A DNA stretch of 64,000 nucleotides from Paenibacillus terricola (GCF_014779765.1 NZ_JACXZA010000003.1:496001-560000), one strand, 5' to 3'; shown: positions 17,861-27,901, counted from the stretch's first letter. The notes: a model not told the origin generated them from the letters alone. Made by a program: numbers and translations.

Positions 17861-19601
17861 GCCCTATCTCCTCCTCAAGCTTCATACAGATCGTGACGCG
17901 CAGACCATTCTGCTCTGTTCGGGTAAGCTGCAAACCGCTGCCTTCTCCATACGTCAGCATCATTCGGCGGTGGATGTTAATCATGCCTGTCATTTCTTCC
18001 GTTTCGCCCGTGCTCGCCAACCGCGCATTCAACATTGCCAGCTTTTCTTCATCCATGCCGCCGCCATTATCCTCGATCACGATGCGCGCCTCGCTCTCTT
18101 GCCGCTCGAACGTTACACGCAGGAAGCCTTCTTCCGGCATCTTCTCTAAGCTGTGCTCGTACGCATTCTCGATAATCGGCTGCACGATCAGACGCGGGAC
18201 ACGAATCCTTTCCATCTCAGGCGGGAGCTCGTCAAACTGCACTTTGATCCGTCTGGAGAACCGAAGCTTCTGAATTTCAGTGTACGTGCGGGCATGCTGA
18301 ATCTCCTCCAATAGCGGCACATTGTCCTGGCCATTACGCGTAATGAAGCGGAAATATTCGCCGAGCATATTCGTGAACAGTTCAATGCGCTCGGTATCCC
18401 CTGTCTGGGCCAACGAGTTTAGGATGAAGAAGCTGTTATATAAGAAGTGCGGATTGATTTGCGATTGAAGCTGCTTCAATTCCGCCTTCTGCATCATCAT
18501 TTTCTGCTTAAAATCTTGGTCGATCAGCGCCTGCAGCTTGTCCAGCATATTATTGAATCGATTGTAAAGGTAACCGAACTCATCTTTCTTCCCATGAGCG
18601 ATTCGAAGATCCAGCGATCCGCTCTCCATCCGTCGGAATCCTTGTACAAGCAGAAGCAGCGGCCGATGGACGAATCGATAGGTGGTGAAAGCATACACGA
18701 TGATCGCAATCCCTGTCGTTAATGCAAAGCCCCACGCCCAATAGCTGAATTTATTTAACGGACGTTTTACGGTCTCTTCCGGCAAATACGATACGACGGA
18801 AAGCTTCGATTTATCCGAATCCGCACGGTCAAAATGATATCGTTTGCCTTCGATGTCAAGCAGCATGGAACGTTCATGCGAAGCCTCGGCACTTTCCCAA
18901 TATTCGTTCATTCGACTATAGGCTTTCGTATCGCTGTACAGTGTGAAGCCTGCGTCTTCAGCGACTAGAATCGAGCCGCTCTCCTGATATACGTTCAGCT
19001 TCTTCAGCGATTCCCTCAGCTTCTCGCTGTCCAGCTCGATCTGAACGATGAACAGCGGTTCTGCTCCCTTTCTGCCACCGAACCAGGAGGAGCTTATCTC
19101 GAGCGTATCGCCCAACGTTTTCAATCGGCTATCGCTCTTATCAAGCATCAGACGGAGGGCATCGTAGCGTTCTTGATCGAAAGGCATGACGCCGCCGCCT
19201 ACCGACAACGTTTTGCCTATCGTACGGATGTGTATATAAATATCTTTGACGTAAGCGCTGTTGCTCTTGATCGAGGTCAACCGATGCAGCATGTAATCGA
19301 TGCTCTTCTTCTTGTCGACGCTATCCATAAGCTCCCATGTTACGGCGAGCCGATTAAGGTCGCTTTCCTGCAGCACATCGTATTGCTGTATTTCAAGCCA
19401 TTCAATCTCCCGATTGAGGTCTTCCAAGTAAGTGGATAGTTGCGCGAGCGTGTTTCTCGATATCTCGTCGCTTGCATTCTTGTAGCTCCAATTGTAAAGA
19501 TAGACGCCGAGAAGAATAATCGGCAGAATAACGACGAGATACATAATGACCAATCTAACGAATATCGTATGGCGCAATGAATTAACAGGAATCTTAAACA
19601 A
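17853..19601 (-). CDS. Sensor histidine kinase, YesM type
   Basis: Kinase of 582 residues with transmembrane helices at about 15-37 and 285-305, an extracellular sensor between them, HAMP at about 310-360, the catalytic His385 in SQINPHFLYNSFFIL, and an ATPase domain with IEDNGGGMDEE. It lies 18 bases downstream of a solute-binding lipoprotein. That arrangement suggests the lipoprotein may present ligand to the kinase instead of, or as well as, feeding a transporter. Confidence 0.94.
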   Translation of the reverse strand: MFKIPVNSLRHTIFVRLVIMYLVVILPIILLGVYLYNWSYKNASDEISRNTLAQLSTYLEDLNREIEWLEIQQYDVLQESDLNRLAVTWELMDSVDKKKSIDYMLHRLTSIKSNSAYVKDIYIHIRTIGKTLSVGGGVMPFDQERYDALRLMLDKSDSRLKTLGDTLEISSSWFGGRKGAEPLFIVQIELDSEKLRESLKKLNVYQESGSILVAEDAGFTLYSDTKAYSRMNEYWESAEASHERSMLLDIEGKRYHFDRADSDKSKLSVVSYLPEETVKRPLNKFSYWAWGFALTTGIAIIVYAFTTYRFVHRPLLLLVQGFRRMESGSLDLRIAHGKKDEFGYLYNRFNNMLDKLQALIDQDFKQKMMMQKAELKQLQSQINPHFLYNSFFILNSLAQTGDTERIELFTNMLGEYFRFITRNGQDNVPLLEEIQHARTYTEIQKLRFSRRIKVQFDELPPEMERIRVPRLIVQPIIENAYEHSLEKMPEEGFLRVTFERQESEARIVIEDNGGGMDEEKLAMLNARLASTGETEEMTGMINIHRRMMLTYGEGSGLQLTRTEQNGLRVTICMKLEEEIGHV

Positions 19602-19619
19602 TGAAACGCCTCCGATACG

Positions 19620-21338
19620 CTAAAATCTGAACACTCCATCTACAAGACTTTCCTGGCGCGCCCGTTCGCGTTTGTTCGTATACCATTGATTCACTTCCAT
19701 CGTGATCTTCGCTCCTCCCAGCCTGTTCCATTCCTCTACGAATCGATCAAAATCGGTAATGGGCCGGCCGAGAACAATGTTCACGAACGTATCGTTCTTC
19801 ATATCTTCAAGCAACGACCACTTCTCAAGCATCGTGTCGGTAGGCGGACCAACAAAACTTTCATATAAGAGCTGATTGTTCTTCTTATATCGATCAAGAA
19901 TGGAGAATGCGCCTGTCGGCCCGTACGTATGCTCCCAACCCCAGCCTGTGATATTGTTATTGTACAGGTAGAGATCAATATTTTTCTGAATCGCCCTCGC
20001 TTCGTCCTTAAGTACCGTTTTATCGCCCGTTACTCGAGCTGCCTCAAGTTGATAATAGGCATTCAAGTTTTTCAACGCAGGATACGGCGTTACCGGCGAA
20101 ATCTGCCACACCGGATACGGGTTGCTATAGTAGGTCTCATACTGAGCGGTCTTTCCCCAGTTCTTCTCCAGATGAAGATTGAACAGCTTCATGATCGCTT
20201 CCGGGTGCTCATACCCTTTCCTTACGGCAAGAAACTGGTCGGTAGAGAATCGAAGCGGAACCTTGGCCAGCCCATCTGAATTGGATACGATCGGATAGGC
20301 CTGCCAGCGGGCGTTTTTGTTCTTCGAATAGCTTGACTGCGCGGCGAAGGAAGCCCATTGCTCCCCATAGAACATACCGACCTTGCCAGATGCGATCAAC
20401 TCGTTTGCTTTGTTGCCGTCCTTGAACATGAATTCCGGATCAAGCTGACCATCCTTGTACATTTCTCGAAGCACATTCAGTGCTGATCTTACTTCCGCCT
20501 GAACGGCCCCATAAGCCAATTGTCCAGACGGTTTCTCTAACCATATATTCGGATAAGCATCATATCCAGCGACAAAATCGGTCATGCCCATGATCGGGTC
20601 CCACAAATATTGGGTTATCGCGAGGCCGAATGTGTCATTCACCCCATTGCGGTCCGGGTCTTTATGTGTAAACGCTTTCGAAATTTCCAACAAATCATCC
20701 ATCGTATGCGGCGGTTCAAGCCCCAACTGATCCAGCCAATCTGTCCGAATCCAGATAAATTGCGCCCCTTCAATGGAAGAACCGGTCTCCGGTATTCCCA
20801 TCAGCTTGCCGTCTACCGTCGCCGATTCGAAAGGCGCGCTTCCTTCCTGGCTTAACACTTCCTTCGTGAACGGTGTAGCATAATCGTTATACACGCGCGT
20901 CAGATCTTGAATGAGTCCCGCATTGCTCAGCTGTCGGAGTTGCTGCGCATTAACCCTTACCACATCAGGCAAATTGCCTGCTGCCAGCGCAACGCCCAGC
21001 TTCTCATTATAGAGATCTCCCTTGGCCGTCCATTCGTATTTGATCCGAATGCCAAGCACCTGCTCGTACAGGCGGGTCCATATATTGTTCTCCAACGTAT
21101 CGCCCGGCATCTGTTCGAGCAGCCCATCCAGGCTGTCGCCTGTCTGCCGTACGAAGGTCAAGGTGATCGGCGAATCGTATTTGCTTAAGCCCGGTTCATT
21201 GTAAATGATTTCTTCATTATTAGTCGTCGGCGGCTGTTCCTCGCTTGTATCCTCACTGCTTGCACAAGTAGCAAGCATGGGTATAAGCAATATCGCGGTA
21301 ACCATAAGGGTGAACCTGCTCATCTTCAACATCCGCAA
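19620..21338 (-). CDS. Extracellular solute-binding lipoprotein, LplA-like
   Basis: Binding protein of 572 residues, longer than MalE-type proteins and like the LplA/YtcQ group. The signal ends in IPMLATC; Thr before the Cys is less usual than Gly or Ala, so lipidation is likely but not certain. Motifs of the group include VRVNAQQLRQLSNAGLIQDL and GKVGMFYGEQWASF. The start is a TTG at 21338 after GGGG. LplA-type proteins normally sit with YtcP/LplB permeases, but none is adjacent; the next gene is a kinase. A sensory co-receptor role or a permease pair elsewhere in the genome are the two readings. Confidence 0.9.
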   Translation of the reverse strand: MRMLKMSRFTLMVTAILLIPMLATCASSEDTSEEQPPTTNNEEIIYNEPGLSKYDSPITLTFVRQTGDSLDGLLEQMPGDTLENNIWTRLYEQVLGIRIKYEWTAKGDLYNEKLGVALAAGNLPDVVRVNAQQLRQLSNAGLIQDLTRVYNDYATPFTKEVLSQEGSAPFESATVDGKLMGIPETGSSIEGAQFIWIRTDWLDQLGLEPPHTMDDLLEISKAFTHKDPDRNGVNDTFGLAITQYLWDPIMGMTDFVAGYDAYPNIWLEKPSGQLAYGAVQAEVRSALNVLREMYKDGQLDPEFMFKDGNKANELIASGKVGMFYGEQWASFAAQSSYSKNKNARWQAYPIVSNSDGLAKVPLRFSTDQFLAVRKGYEHPEAIMKLFNLHLEKNWGKTAQYETYYSNPYPVWQISPVTPYPALKNLNAYYQLEAARVTGDKTVLKDEARAIQKNIDLYLYNNNITGWGWEHTYGPTGAFSILDRYKKNNQLLYESFVGPPTDTMLEKWSLLEDMKNDTFVNIVLGRPITDFDRFVEEWNRLGGAKITMEVNQWYTNKRERARQESLVDGVFRF

Positions 21339-21474
21339 TGTGGCAACCCCATTTCTGATATGTGTGTATCATTCCTATTATCCTGATGGATACGGCCTAA
21401 GACAATAACCATTCGTTGCGTTCGTTACCCGTTGTTTACTTATTATCGATCATATAGCTGAAACAAGTGCATCG

Positions 21475-21511
21475 GAAAGGCCGGGACTAAGCCAACGGCA
21501 AGTCCGGCCTT
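21475..21511 (-). terminator. Probable terminator between two binding-protein genes
   Basis: Inverted repeat AAGGCCGGGACT ... AGTCCGGCCTT with one bulge, 12 bases after the stop of the gene at 21524. On the minus strand only TTT follows, so termination may be partial. Confidence 0.6.
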
Positions 21512-21523
21512 CTATGCGAACGA

Positions 21524-23209
21524 TTATTTAGAAGCTGCAGCTTCTACTCTCTTCTTCACTTGTTCCGTCGCCCACTTCTCGTAGCCCGCCGTATCCAGCT
21601 TATCGAATTCCTTCATGTAACTTTCCCATACCGAATCGAATTTGTCAGGCGAGGAAAGGACCAGTCTCGGGAAGTACTTCTTCGCAAGCTCGTCTTTCTT
21701 CGTCTCCCAGATTTGCTCAGGCGAGTTTTGCTCTTTCGCGAAGCCCCATGCTGGGTACCAAGCGCGGTACTCCGGCTCAGCGAACATTTGCGTGTACGTT
21801 TGAACACCGTATCGATCGAGAATGGCTGCGTCTTTATCCGTCAAGCTCATCTGGAACACTTCCGGCTGATAGTCTACGCCCTTCGCATTGCCGTTCGCAA
21901 GCGTCGAGTGTGCGTCATAGCTTGGCCAGTTCCAGTCGTAATATTTGTAGCCGAACTTCTCGTTGAACGATTCGTCGATCTTGGCGATTTGATCTGCCGT
22001 CCGGTAGAAGCGACCTTTATCGTTCACTTCATACGTCTCGCCTCTAATGCCCCAGCTGATCAGCGTCTGGTTCTCTTCTGTCAGCATGTTGTCTAAGTAT
22101 TGAATAATACGAACAGGATCATCGGCGCTAACCGTAATGCCGATACCGCGGTTCGTCACGACGCCGCCTTGCGGATCGATGTACGCATCCGGCGTATTCT
22201 CGTCGAATGTAACCGGCAGCGGGAAGTAGGTATAGCCATCCAACGACGGGTCTTTACGGGCAGCATCCTTCAGCGTGTTCAATGCGTTGCCCACCTGCCA
22301 TTTGTAGTCGAAGAAGCCCAGCACTTTGTGCGATGTCAGCTTCGCAATGTATTGGTCATAGTTGTCGACGAACGACGCTTTGTCGAACAGCCCATTGGCA
22401 TTCAAGCTGTTGAGCGTCTGCAGCCAGCGCTTCGTTGCATCGGAGCCTGCATACGTCTTCGCTTCTAGCGTATTTGTGTCGACCGTCACGTTTCCATCAT
22501 TCGGATAGCCGAGCAGATGCATTGGCGGGTTGGATGTTGCAAAGAAACGCCAGTCGTTCGTCATAGACACCATGCCTGTCAGACCATCGTCTTTATGCTT
22601 CTCCGCGTAGTCGGTAATGAGCTGAATATATTGATCCAACGATTTAATCTTTGGATATCCGGCCTCTTCAAGAACGCGGCGCTGTACCCAGAATGCTGCG
22701 TCCGGTTCAGGGTCGGGAACGAAATCGCCTACTTGAGCGGAGAGCGGGAGGTAGTACACCTTGCCGTCCTTAGCTCGCATTTGGTCGAGAACAGAACCAT
22801 AGACACGTTTAATGTTCGGGCCGTATTGGTCGATTAGCTCATCTAATGGAATGAACGCGCCAGCATTCATAACTTCTTCAATCGCCGAATCCGGTATCAG
22901 TACATCAGGGTAGTCGTTAGAGGCGATCATCGTGCCGATCTTCGTATTCAAGTCGCCGACCAGAAACTCCAGCTTGAAGTTGACGCCCGTCTGCTCCTCG
23001 AGCATTTGGCCGATCGTCGTCTCGTTCGTGTTGCCGTCCTTGGAACCAGCTACGCCGTTAAAAAGCGTGAATGTAGCTTTTTCCTTCTTCACCTCGGAGC
23101 TGCTGCCGCTTGATGATGAGCCGTTGTCGTTCTTGCCAGAGCAAGCCGTGACTGAAGCCATCAAAGTCATCGCAGCGATACCGAGAAGCGCAAATTTCTT
23201 CTCAAGCAC
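21524..23209 (-). CDS. Extracellular solute-binding lipoprotein, LplA/YtcQ type
   Basis: Binding protein of 561 residues with lipobox ASVTAC and a Gly/Ser-rich linker, then a typical start of this family (ATFTLFNGVAGSKDG, TGVNFKLEFLVGDLNTKIGTMI). A GTG start follows AGAGGGGG. It is the third gene of a regulator-kinase-binding protein set running 26592 to 21524. No permease gene is in the set. It shares length class but only limited sequence with the neighbouring binding protein at 19620. Confidence 0.92.
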   Translation of the reverse strand: MLEKKFALLGIAAMTLMASVTACSGKNDNGSSSSGSSSEVKKEKATFTLFNGVAGSKDGNTNETTIGQMLEEQTGVNFKLEFLVGDLNTKIGTMIASNDYPDVLIPDSAIEEVMNAGAFIPLDELIDQYGPNIKRVYGSVLDQMRAKDGKVYYLPLSAQVGDFVPDPEPDAAFWVQRRVLEEAGYPKIKSLDQYIQLITDYAEKHKDDGLTGMVSMTNDWRFFATSNPPMHLLGYPNDGNVTVDTNTLEAKTYAGSDATKRWLQTLNSLNANGLFDKASFVDNYDQYIAKLTSHKVLGFFDYKWQVGNALNTLKDAARKDPSLDGYTYFPLPVTFDENTPDAYIDPQGGVVTNRGIGITVSADDPVRIIQYLDNMLTEENQTLISWGIRGETYEVNDKGRFYRTADQIAKIDESFNEKFGYKYYDWNWPSYDAHSTLANGNAKGVDYQPEVFQMSLTDKDAAILDRYGVQTYTQMFAEPEYRAWYPAWGFAKEQNSPEQIWETKKDELAKKYFPRLVLSSPDKFDSVWESYMKEFDKLDTAGYEKWATEQVKKRVEAAASK

Positions 23210-23238
23210 TGGAGTTGACCCCCTCTCGGATATAGGCT

Positions 23239-25014
23239 CTACTTCGAAAATGAAAGATGATCGCTATGTCGAATATTAGTGGGTATTCGCAGCGTTATCG
23301 TGGTCCCTTGACCCAAGTGACTGTCCACTTCAAATGTGAACTGGTCGCCGTATATCATCCGCGCACGGTAGATGACGTTCTGAATGCCGATCGAATCGCC
23401 AAGCTTATCATGCATATCCAAGTAGCGGTACAGCTTGTTCACCTGCTCCTCGCTCATGCCGATTCCGTTGTCGCGAATCGTGAATTCGAGGTGCTCATCC
23501 GAGCAGACAATACGGATATCAACGCGTCCGCCTTGCTTTAATGGTTCTAGCCCGTGGATGCACGCATTCTCGACGAAAGGCAGGAACAACATTTTGGGCA
23601 GCTCGCAAGTATAGGCTTCCGGTTCAACATAGATCTCGTACATCAGTTTGTCTTCAAAACGGTATTTCTGTATTTGCACGAAGCAGTGGATAAATTCGAG
23701 TTCTTCCTTGACCGTCACCTTGTCTTTGTTCCACGCAAGCGAACTGCGGAACAGCTTCGCCATGTTATGAATGATCTTCGCCGTCTCATTCTCTTGCTTA
23801 AGCAAGCTTCTCATTCGAATGGTCTCAAGCGCATTGAATAGGAAGTGAGGATTGATCTGACTCTGCAGCGCATTAAGCTGCGCCATCCGACGATCGAGTT
23901 CAAGCGACTTCTTCTGAATATCTGCTACGTAGACGTCATCGATTAAAGTCCTGATCTGCAAAGTCATTCGGTTGAACTCGAGTGTCAGTTGACCGATCTC
24001 ATCGCGGGATTCCTCTTCATTAATCGATTCGAAGCTCTGGGTTTTCACTTTCTTCATATGCTTCAAGATCTGTACCAATCTTAGATTGATTGAACGTGTA
24101 ATGATCAGAATGATGGCGGTTGGAATGACGATCATAATACACCCCGACCATAAGATGAATTGACGCGACTTGCGCACCTCTCTGACGACCTCGCCTTCAT
24201 CGATCGTTCCGATAATCCGCCACCCGTTCAAGTAGCTGACATTCGCAAAGCTCTTAACGAATTCGATCGAATGCTCAGACCGGAAGGAAGTATAAAGCGG
24301 CTGTATGCGCGCATCCCAATGAACCTCCGAATTTGTCGTGTATTCAATCTGTCCGGACGGGTTAACGAGATACATTTCCCCTTGCATATTCAAGTTCGCG
24401 AATATTTCCTTCAGATCAATCGTCTTGAAATCGATCTTCAGCATCTTCTCCTTAGACATCCGATCAGCGTAATAATCCAATCGGCGTACGAGCGAGAAAC
24501 CGATGAAATCGCCGTTTACTGACTTGATGCGCATAAACACCGGCTGCGATCGCTGGGTCGCCGCTCCTTGCTTGTACCATTCCTCCGCTCGAATCTCATC
24601 CGACAGCAATCCGATATTGCCGGAATGCAGAAGCGTCGGATTCGCCACATAGATCATAATGCTCTGAAGCGATAGCGTAATCGGACTATAACTGTTCATG
24701 ACGCGTCGCAAATAATTGTCATAATTCTCAATATAGTCAGCAACGTCAACATAGTCCTGATCGAGAATTTCATTCGTCGGATAATCGGAATAGAAAAACG
24801 ACGATAATCCTACCGCATCATCGATTTGAGCGCGAAAATCGTTCTTGATCTGCTCAACCGCCCGGTCGATATCCTTCATTCGCCGATCACGCACGCTGTC
24901 TGTCATCATGTCGTAGAATAAGATGTTCGTCACGATCATCGGCGTGAATACGCATAGGAAATAAACGAGCAGCATTTTGTTGCGTAATCGAATATTGTTC
25001 AGCAGACGATTCAT
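23239..25014 (-). CDS. Sensor histidine kinase, YesM type
   Basis: Kinase of 591 residues with transmembrane helices at about 13-34 and 288-308, an extracellular dCache-like sensor, HAMP, catalytic His390 in SQINPHFLFNALETI and an ATP-binding domain (IRDNGIGMSEEQ, GIQNVIYRARMIYG). AGGAGAACCTC precedes the ATG. It begins nine bases after the regulator stop, and the binding protein follows 29 bases after its own stop, so the three genes form one operon. Confidence 0.94.
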   Translation of the reverse strand: MNRLLNNIRLRNKMLLVYFLCVFTPMIVTNILFYDMMTDSVRDRRMKDIDRAVEQIKNDFRAQIDDAVGLSSFFYSDYPTNEILDQDYVDVADYIENYDNYLRRVMNSYSPITLSLQSIMIYVANPTLLHSGNIGLLSDEIRAEEWYKQGAATQRSQPVFMRIKSVNGDFIGFSLVRRLDYYADRMSKEKMLKIDFKTIDLKEIFANLNMQGEMYLVNPSGQIEYTTNSEVHWDARIQPLYTSFRSEHSIEFVKSFANVSYLNGWRIIGTIDEGEVVREVRKSRQFILWSGCIMIVIPTAIILIITRSINLRLVQILKHMKKVKTQSFESINEEESRDEIGQLTLEFNRMTLQIRTLIDDVYVADIQKKSLELDRRMAQLNALQSQINPHFLFNALETIRMRSLLKQENETAKIIHNMAKLFRSSLAWNKDKVTVKEELEFIHCFVQIQKYRFEDKLMYEIYVEPEAYTCELPKMLFLPFVENACIHGLEPLKQGGRVDIRIVCSDEHLEFTIRDNGIGMSEEQVNKLYRYLDMHDKLGDSIGIQNVIYRARMIYGDQFTFEVDSHLGQGTTITLRIPTNIRHSDHLSFSK

Positions 25015-25023
25015 GAGGTTCTC

Positions 25024-26592
25024 CTAATTGGGCTTGTTCATTCGATTGCGATATTCCGAAGGCGTCACTCGCTCCAGCTTCTCGAACTGGGTGACGAAAT
25101 AGTCAGCATTGTTGAAGCCAACCCTTTCAGCGATCTCGTATATGCGCAGTTCCTTCTGTCTTAGCAGCTTCTTCGCCTCCGTAATGCGCAGTTGATGCAA
25201 ATAATCATTGAAATAGACGCCGAATGTTTTCTTGAACAGCTGTCCGAGATAAGCAGAATTCATGAAGAACTGCGCTGAAATGCTCTTAAGGCTTAAATTC
25301 TGATGGTAGTTGCGATCAACGTAGCTTTTAATTTTCTGAATGCTGCCTTTACCCGATGCACAATATAGCTTGCTGAATAGTGCTGTTGCCTCCAACACGA
25401 ACGTTTCGAACAGCTGCCGCAGTTCCTTCATCGTAATGCTGTAATCATGCCAACTCATAATGGGTTCAAGGCCGCTTAGCTCTTTCTCATCGCCCTCCAT
25501 GCATCGAATCGACTTCACAATATTCAGCACACACTGCGCGATAGCGGACTTAATGGCTTCCGGCGAGAATGCCTGCTCCTGGAACGTAGTGAACAACCGC
25601 TGTATCGATTGCTGCACATTCTCTTGGTTATTCTCTTCCACGGCCTCCGTCAGCTTGCGGTACGTCTCGTCATCCGGATACTTGTAATGGAGAGTCTGCC
25701 CTTCAATATCCGAGTATAAGATGATTAGTTCGTCCGCCTTCAACAGCTTGAATTGCAAAGCTTCCTTCGCTGTTGCATAGGACTGATATATTTGCATCAA
25801 ATCGTGAACCGGCCTGCCTGCAAAAATCCGAAACGTCAGCCGGAATCGCTCGCGAAGCCGATGCATCACACTTTCGAGCAGTCGGCGCATGCTTCCGCCA
25901 TACGGAACTAGGTCTACGTTCGGAATGATGACGCCATAACATTGGCGATGGCTGTACAGCATGGTCTCGACATTGGAGCGAGCAGCCTCTTGAATGGCTG
26001 TACGAATACCATTGTGAACAATATCGGTCATCGGCATAACGCTGCCATTCCATGGAAGCACATCATTGATTTCGAATAACACATAAGTGTAAGTTCGCGC
26101 ATCCGGCCACATGGACTTCCAATGCGTCAAATCTGTCTCTTCCAGTTCACCGCGAATGAGCAGCTCCATCTGCCGCTCCTCCCGGTGCCTGCTCGTCCGC
26201 TCCTCCAGCACCTTCTTCGCCGACAGCTTCTCCCGGATCCGGGCGAGTGCATCCTCCAGCTCCTGTTCATCGATCGGTTTCACGACGTAGTCCATCACGC
26301 CATGCCGCATCGCTTGTTGGGCATAGCTGAAATCGTGGTAGCCGCTAATAATAATGAACGAAGTGCTTAATTGCTCATTCGATGCAGCCTGAATCAGCCC
26401 GATACCGTCGAGAATCGGCATCCGAATGTCCGTAATGACGAGGTCAGGATTGATTTCCTTAATTAGAGCCAGCGCATCCTCTCCGTTGTCAGCCTCTCCA
26501 ATAATTCGAAAGCCGCTCGCTTCCCAATCCATTAATCCGATTAACCCTTTGCGAACGAACAATTCGTCATCAACAATAATGGCTGTAAACAT
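25024..26592 (-). CDS. AraC-family response regulator, YesN type
   Basis: Regulator of about 522 residues. The start at 26592 (MFTAIIVDDE) is chosen because GGAGGTGG lies at correct spacing; the frame is open nine codons further up. The receiver has Asp55 (LVITDIRMP). The C-terminal AraC pair is ISAQFFMNSAYLGQLFKKT and IAERVGFNNADYFVTQFEKL. It is the first gene of its operon and is divergent from the GH8 gene, with 138 bases between them. It could therefore act on both. Confidence 0.93.
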   Translation of the reverse strand: MFTAIIVDDELFVRKGLIGLMDWEASGFRIIGEADNGEDALALIKEINPDLVITDIRMPILDGIGLIQAASNEQLSTSFIIISGYHDFSYAQQAMRHGVMDYVVKPIDEQELEDALARIREKLSAKKVLEERTSRHREERQMELLIRGELEETDLTHWKSMWPDARTYTYVLFEINDVLPWNGSVMPMTDIVHNGIRTAIQEAARSNVETMLYSHRQCYGVIIPNVDLVPYGGSMRRLLESVMHRLRERFRLTFRIFAGRPVHDLMQIYQSYATAKEALQFKLLKADELIILYSDIEGQTLHYKYPDDETYRKLTEAVEENNQENVQQSIQRLFTTFQEQAFSPEAIKSAIAQCVLNIVKSIRCMEGDEKELSGLEPIMSWHDYSITMKELRQLFETFVLEATALFSKLYCASGKGSIQKIKSYVDRNYHQNLSLKSISAQFFMNSAYLGQLFKKTFGVYFNDYLHQLRITEAKKLLRQKELRIYEIAERVGFNNADYFVTQFEKLERVTPSEYRNRMNKPN

Positions 26593-26644
26593 GAATCCAC
26601 CTCCGATGTAATGAAGCATCCGCTTGCTTTCGCCTCAGATGCTA

Positions 26645-26666
26645 TAGTTTGTAGGGTATTAAACTA
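26645..26666. promoter_or_regulatory. XylR-like operator in the regulator/GH8 intergenic region
   Basis: Interrupted palindrome TAGTTTGT-AGGGTA-TTAAACTA. The Bacillus/Paenibacillus XylR operator has the same half-sites (TAGTTTGT ... ACAAACTA) with similar spacing. It lies about 20 bases upstream of the proposed GH8 -10 element, where a bound repressor would block transcription. The match is by eye. Confidence 0.5.
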
Positions 26667-26687
26667 CAATTTCTTCAATTAAGATTG

Positions 26688-26696
26688 TGATATGAT
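26688..26696 (+). promoter_or_regulatory. Extended -10 promoter element for GH8 gene
   Basis: TGATATGAT fits an extended -10 (TG-n-TATAAT) and lies 35 bases before the chosen GH8 start. No strong -35 is visible, which an extended -10 can tolerate. The element overlaps an upstream ATG at 26692 and so argues against that codon as the true start. Confidence 0.4.
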
Positions 26697-26730
26697 GAAG
26701 GCAAATTCGTCTCATATGGAGGCTTACCCA

Positions 26731-27873
26731 ATGGAAAAGATCGCTTCCGGCGCATATTACACCAGCCAATATCGCAACCTGTTCCGAGAAATCGGTTACA
26801 CCGACGAGCAGATCAACGCTAGAATCGAACAAGCTTGGTCCGACCTATTCGACGGAGATGAAGATGTCCGCATCTACTACCCGCTCGGCGACGATATGGG
26901 ATACATGCTCGATACCGGCAATTTAGATGTTCGTACTGAAGGCATGTCTTACGGCATGATGATGGCGGTTCAGATGAATAAGAAGGATGTATTCGACCGT
27001 CTATGGAAGTTTTCCAAAACCTACATGCAGCATACCGAAGGACGATATAAAGATTATTTCGCTTGGCATTGCACAACCGATGGCACCCGCTTGTCTCAGG
27101 GACCAGCGCCTGACGGCGAAGAGTTCTATGCGCTGGCGCTTCTATTCGCATCGAACCGATGGGGAGACGGCCAAGCGCCGTTCGACTATGCGAACCAGGC
27201 CCGTATTATTCTTCGCGCGTGCCTGCATCAAGGCGAGAAGGGCGAAGGCAACCCGATGTGGGATCCGGCAACCAAACTGATCAAATTCATTCCAGAGCTG
27301 CCTTTCAGCGATCCTTCCTATCATCTGCCGCACTTCTATGAGTTATTTGCTCTTTATGCCGACGAGCAAGATCGGTCGTTCTGGAAGGAAGCCGCGCAAG
27401 CCAGTCGTGCTTATTTGCATACGGCATGTCATCCTGAGACAGGATTGTCGCCTGAGTATGCGAATTATGATGGAACCCCGGCAGACGTGCAGCCGCATGG
27501 CGACTTCCGGCATTTCTTCAGCGATGCTTATCGCACGGCCGCGAATATCGCGCTTGACTGGGAATGGTTCCGGTCCGATTCGTGGCAAGTGGAGCAATCG
27601 AATCGACTGCAGCGCTTCTTCCGCGAGATCGACGTTGCAGATTATCGCAGATACAAGATCGACGGAACGCCATTCGAGGAGCTTTCTCTTCATCCGATCG
27701 GCTTGCTCGCGACGAACGCCGCGGCATCGCTGGCCGCTGATGGACCGGACGCCGAGCATTTCGCACGCTTATTCTGGGATACGCCGCTGCGTACAGGACA
27801 GCGTCGTTACTACGACAACTGCTTGTACTTCTTCAGCCTGCTGGCATTAAGCGGCAATTATCGCGTTTACTAA
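26731..27873 (+). CDS. GH8 reducing-end xylose-releasing exo-oligoxylanase (Rex)
   Basis: Intracellular glycosidase of 381 residues with no signal peptide. It closely matches Rex enzymes (EC 3.2.1.156; B. halodurans Rex is about 388 residues), which remove the reducing-end xylose from xylo-oligosaccharides. From the start used here the proposed acid is Glu70 (NLDVRTEGMSYGMM), at the same number as in the characterised enzyme. The base Asp is about residue 265 (HFFSDAYRTAANIALDWEW). The start at 26731 is chosen because GGAGG at 26718-26722 is eight bases upstream. It stands alone with its own terminator and would finish digestion of imported oligoxylans. Confidence 0.93.
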   Translation: MEKIASGAYYTSQYRNLFREIGYTDEQINARIEQAWSDLFDGDEDVRIYYPLGDDMGYMLDTGNLDVRTEGMSYGMMMAVQMNKKDVFDRLWKFSKTYMQHTEGRYKDYFAWHCTTDGTRLSQGPAPDGEEFYALALLFASNRWGDGQAPFDYANQARIILRACLHQGEKGEGNPMWDPATKLIKFIPELPFSDPSYHLPHFYELFALYADEQDRSFWKEAAQASRAYLHTACHPETGLSPEYANYDGTPADVQPHGDFRHFFSDAYRTAANIALDWEWFRSDSWQVEQSNRLQRFFREIDVADYRRYKIDGTPFEELSLHPIGLLATNAAASLAADGPDAEHFARLFWDTPLRTGQRRYYDNCLYFFSLLALSGNYRVY

Positions 27874-27901
27874 AGTCTTCCACAATGTTCGATTCTGATA
27901 C

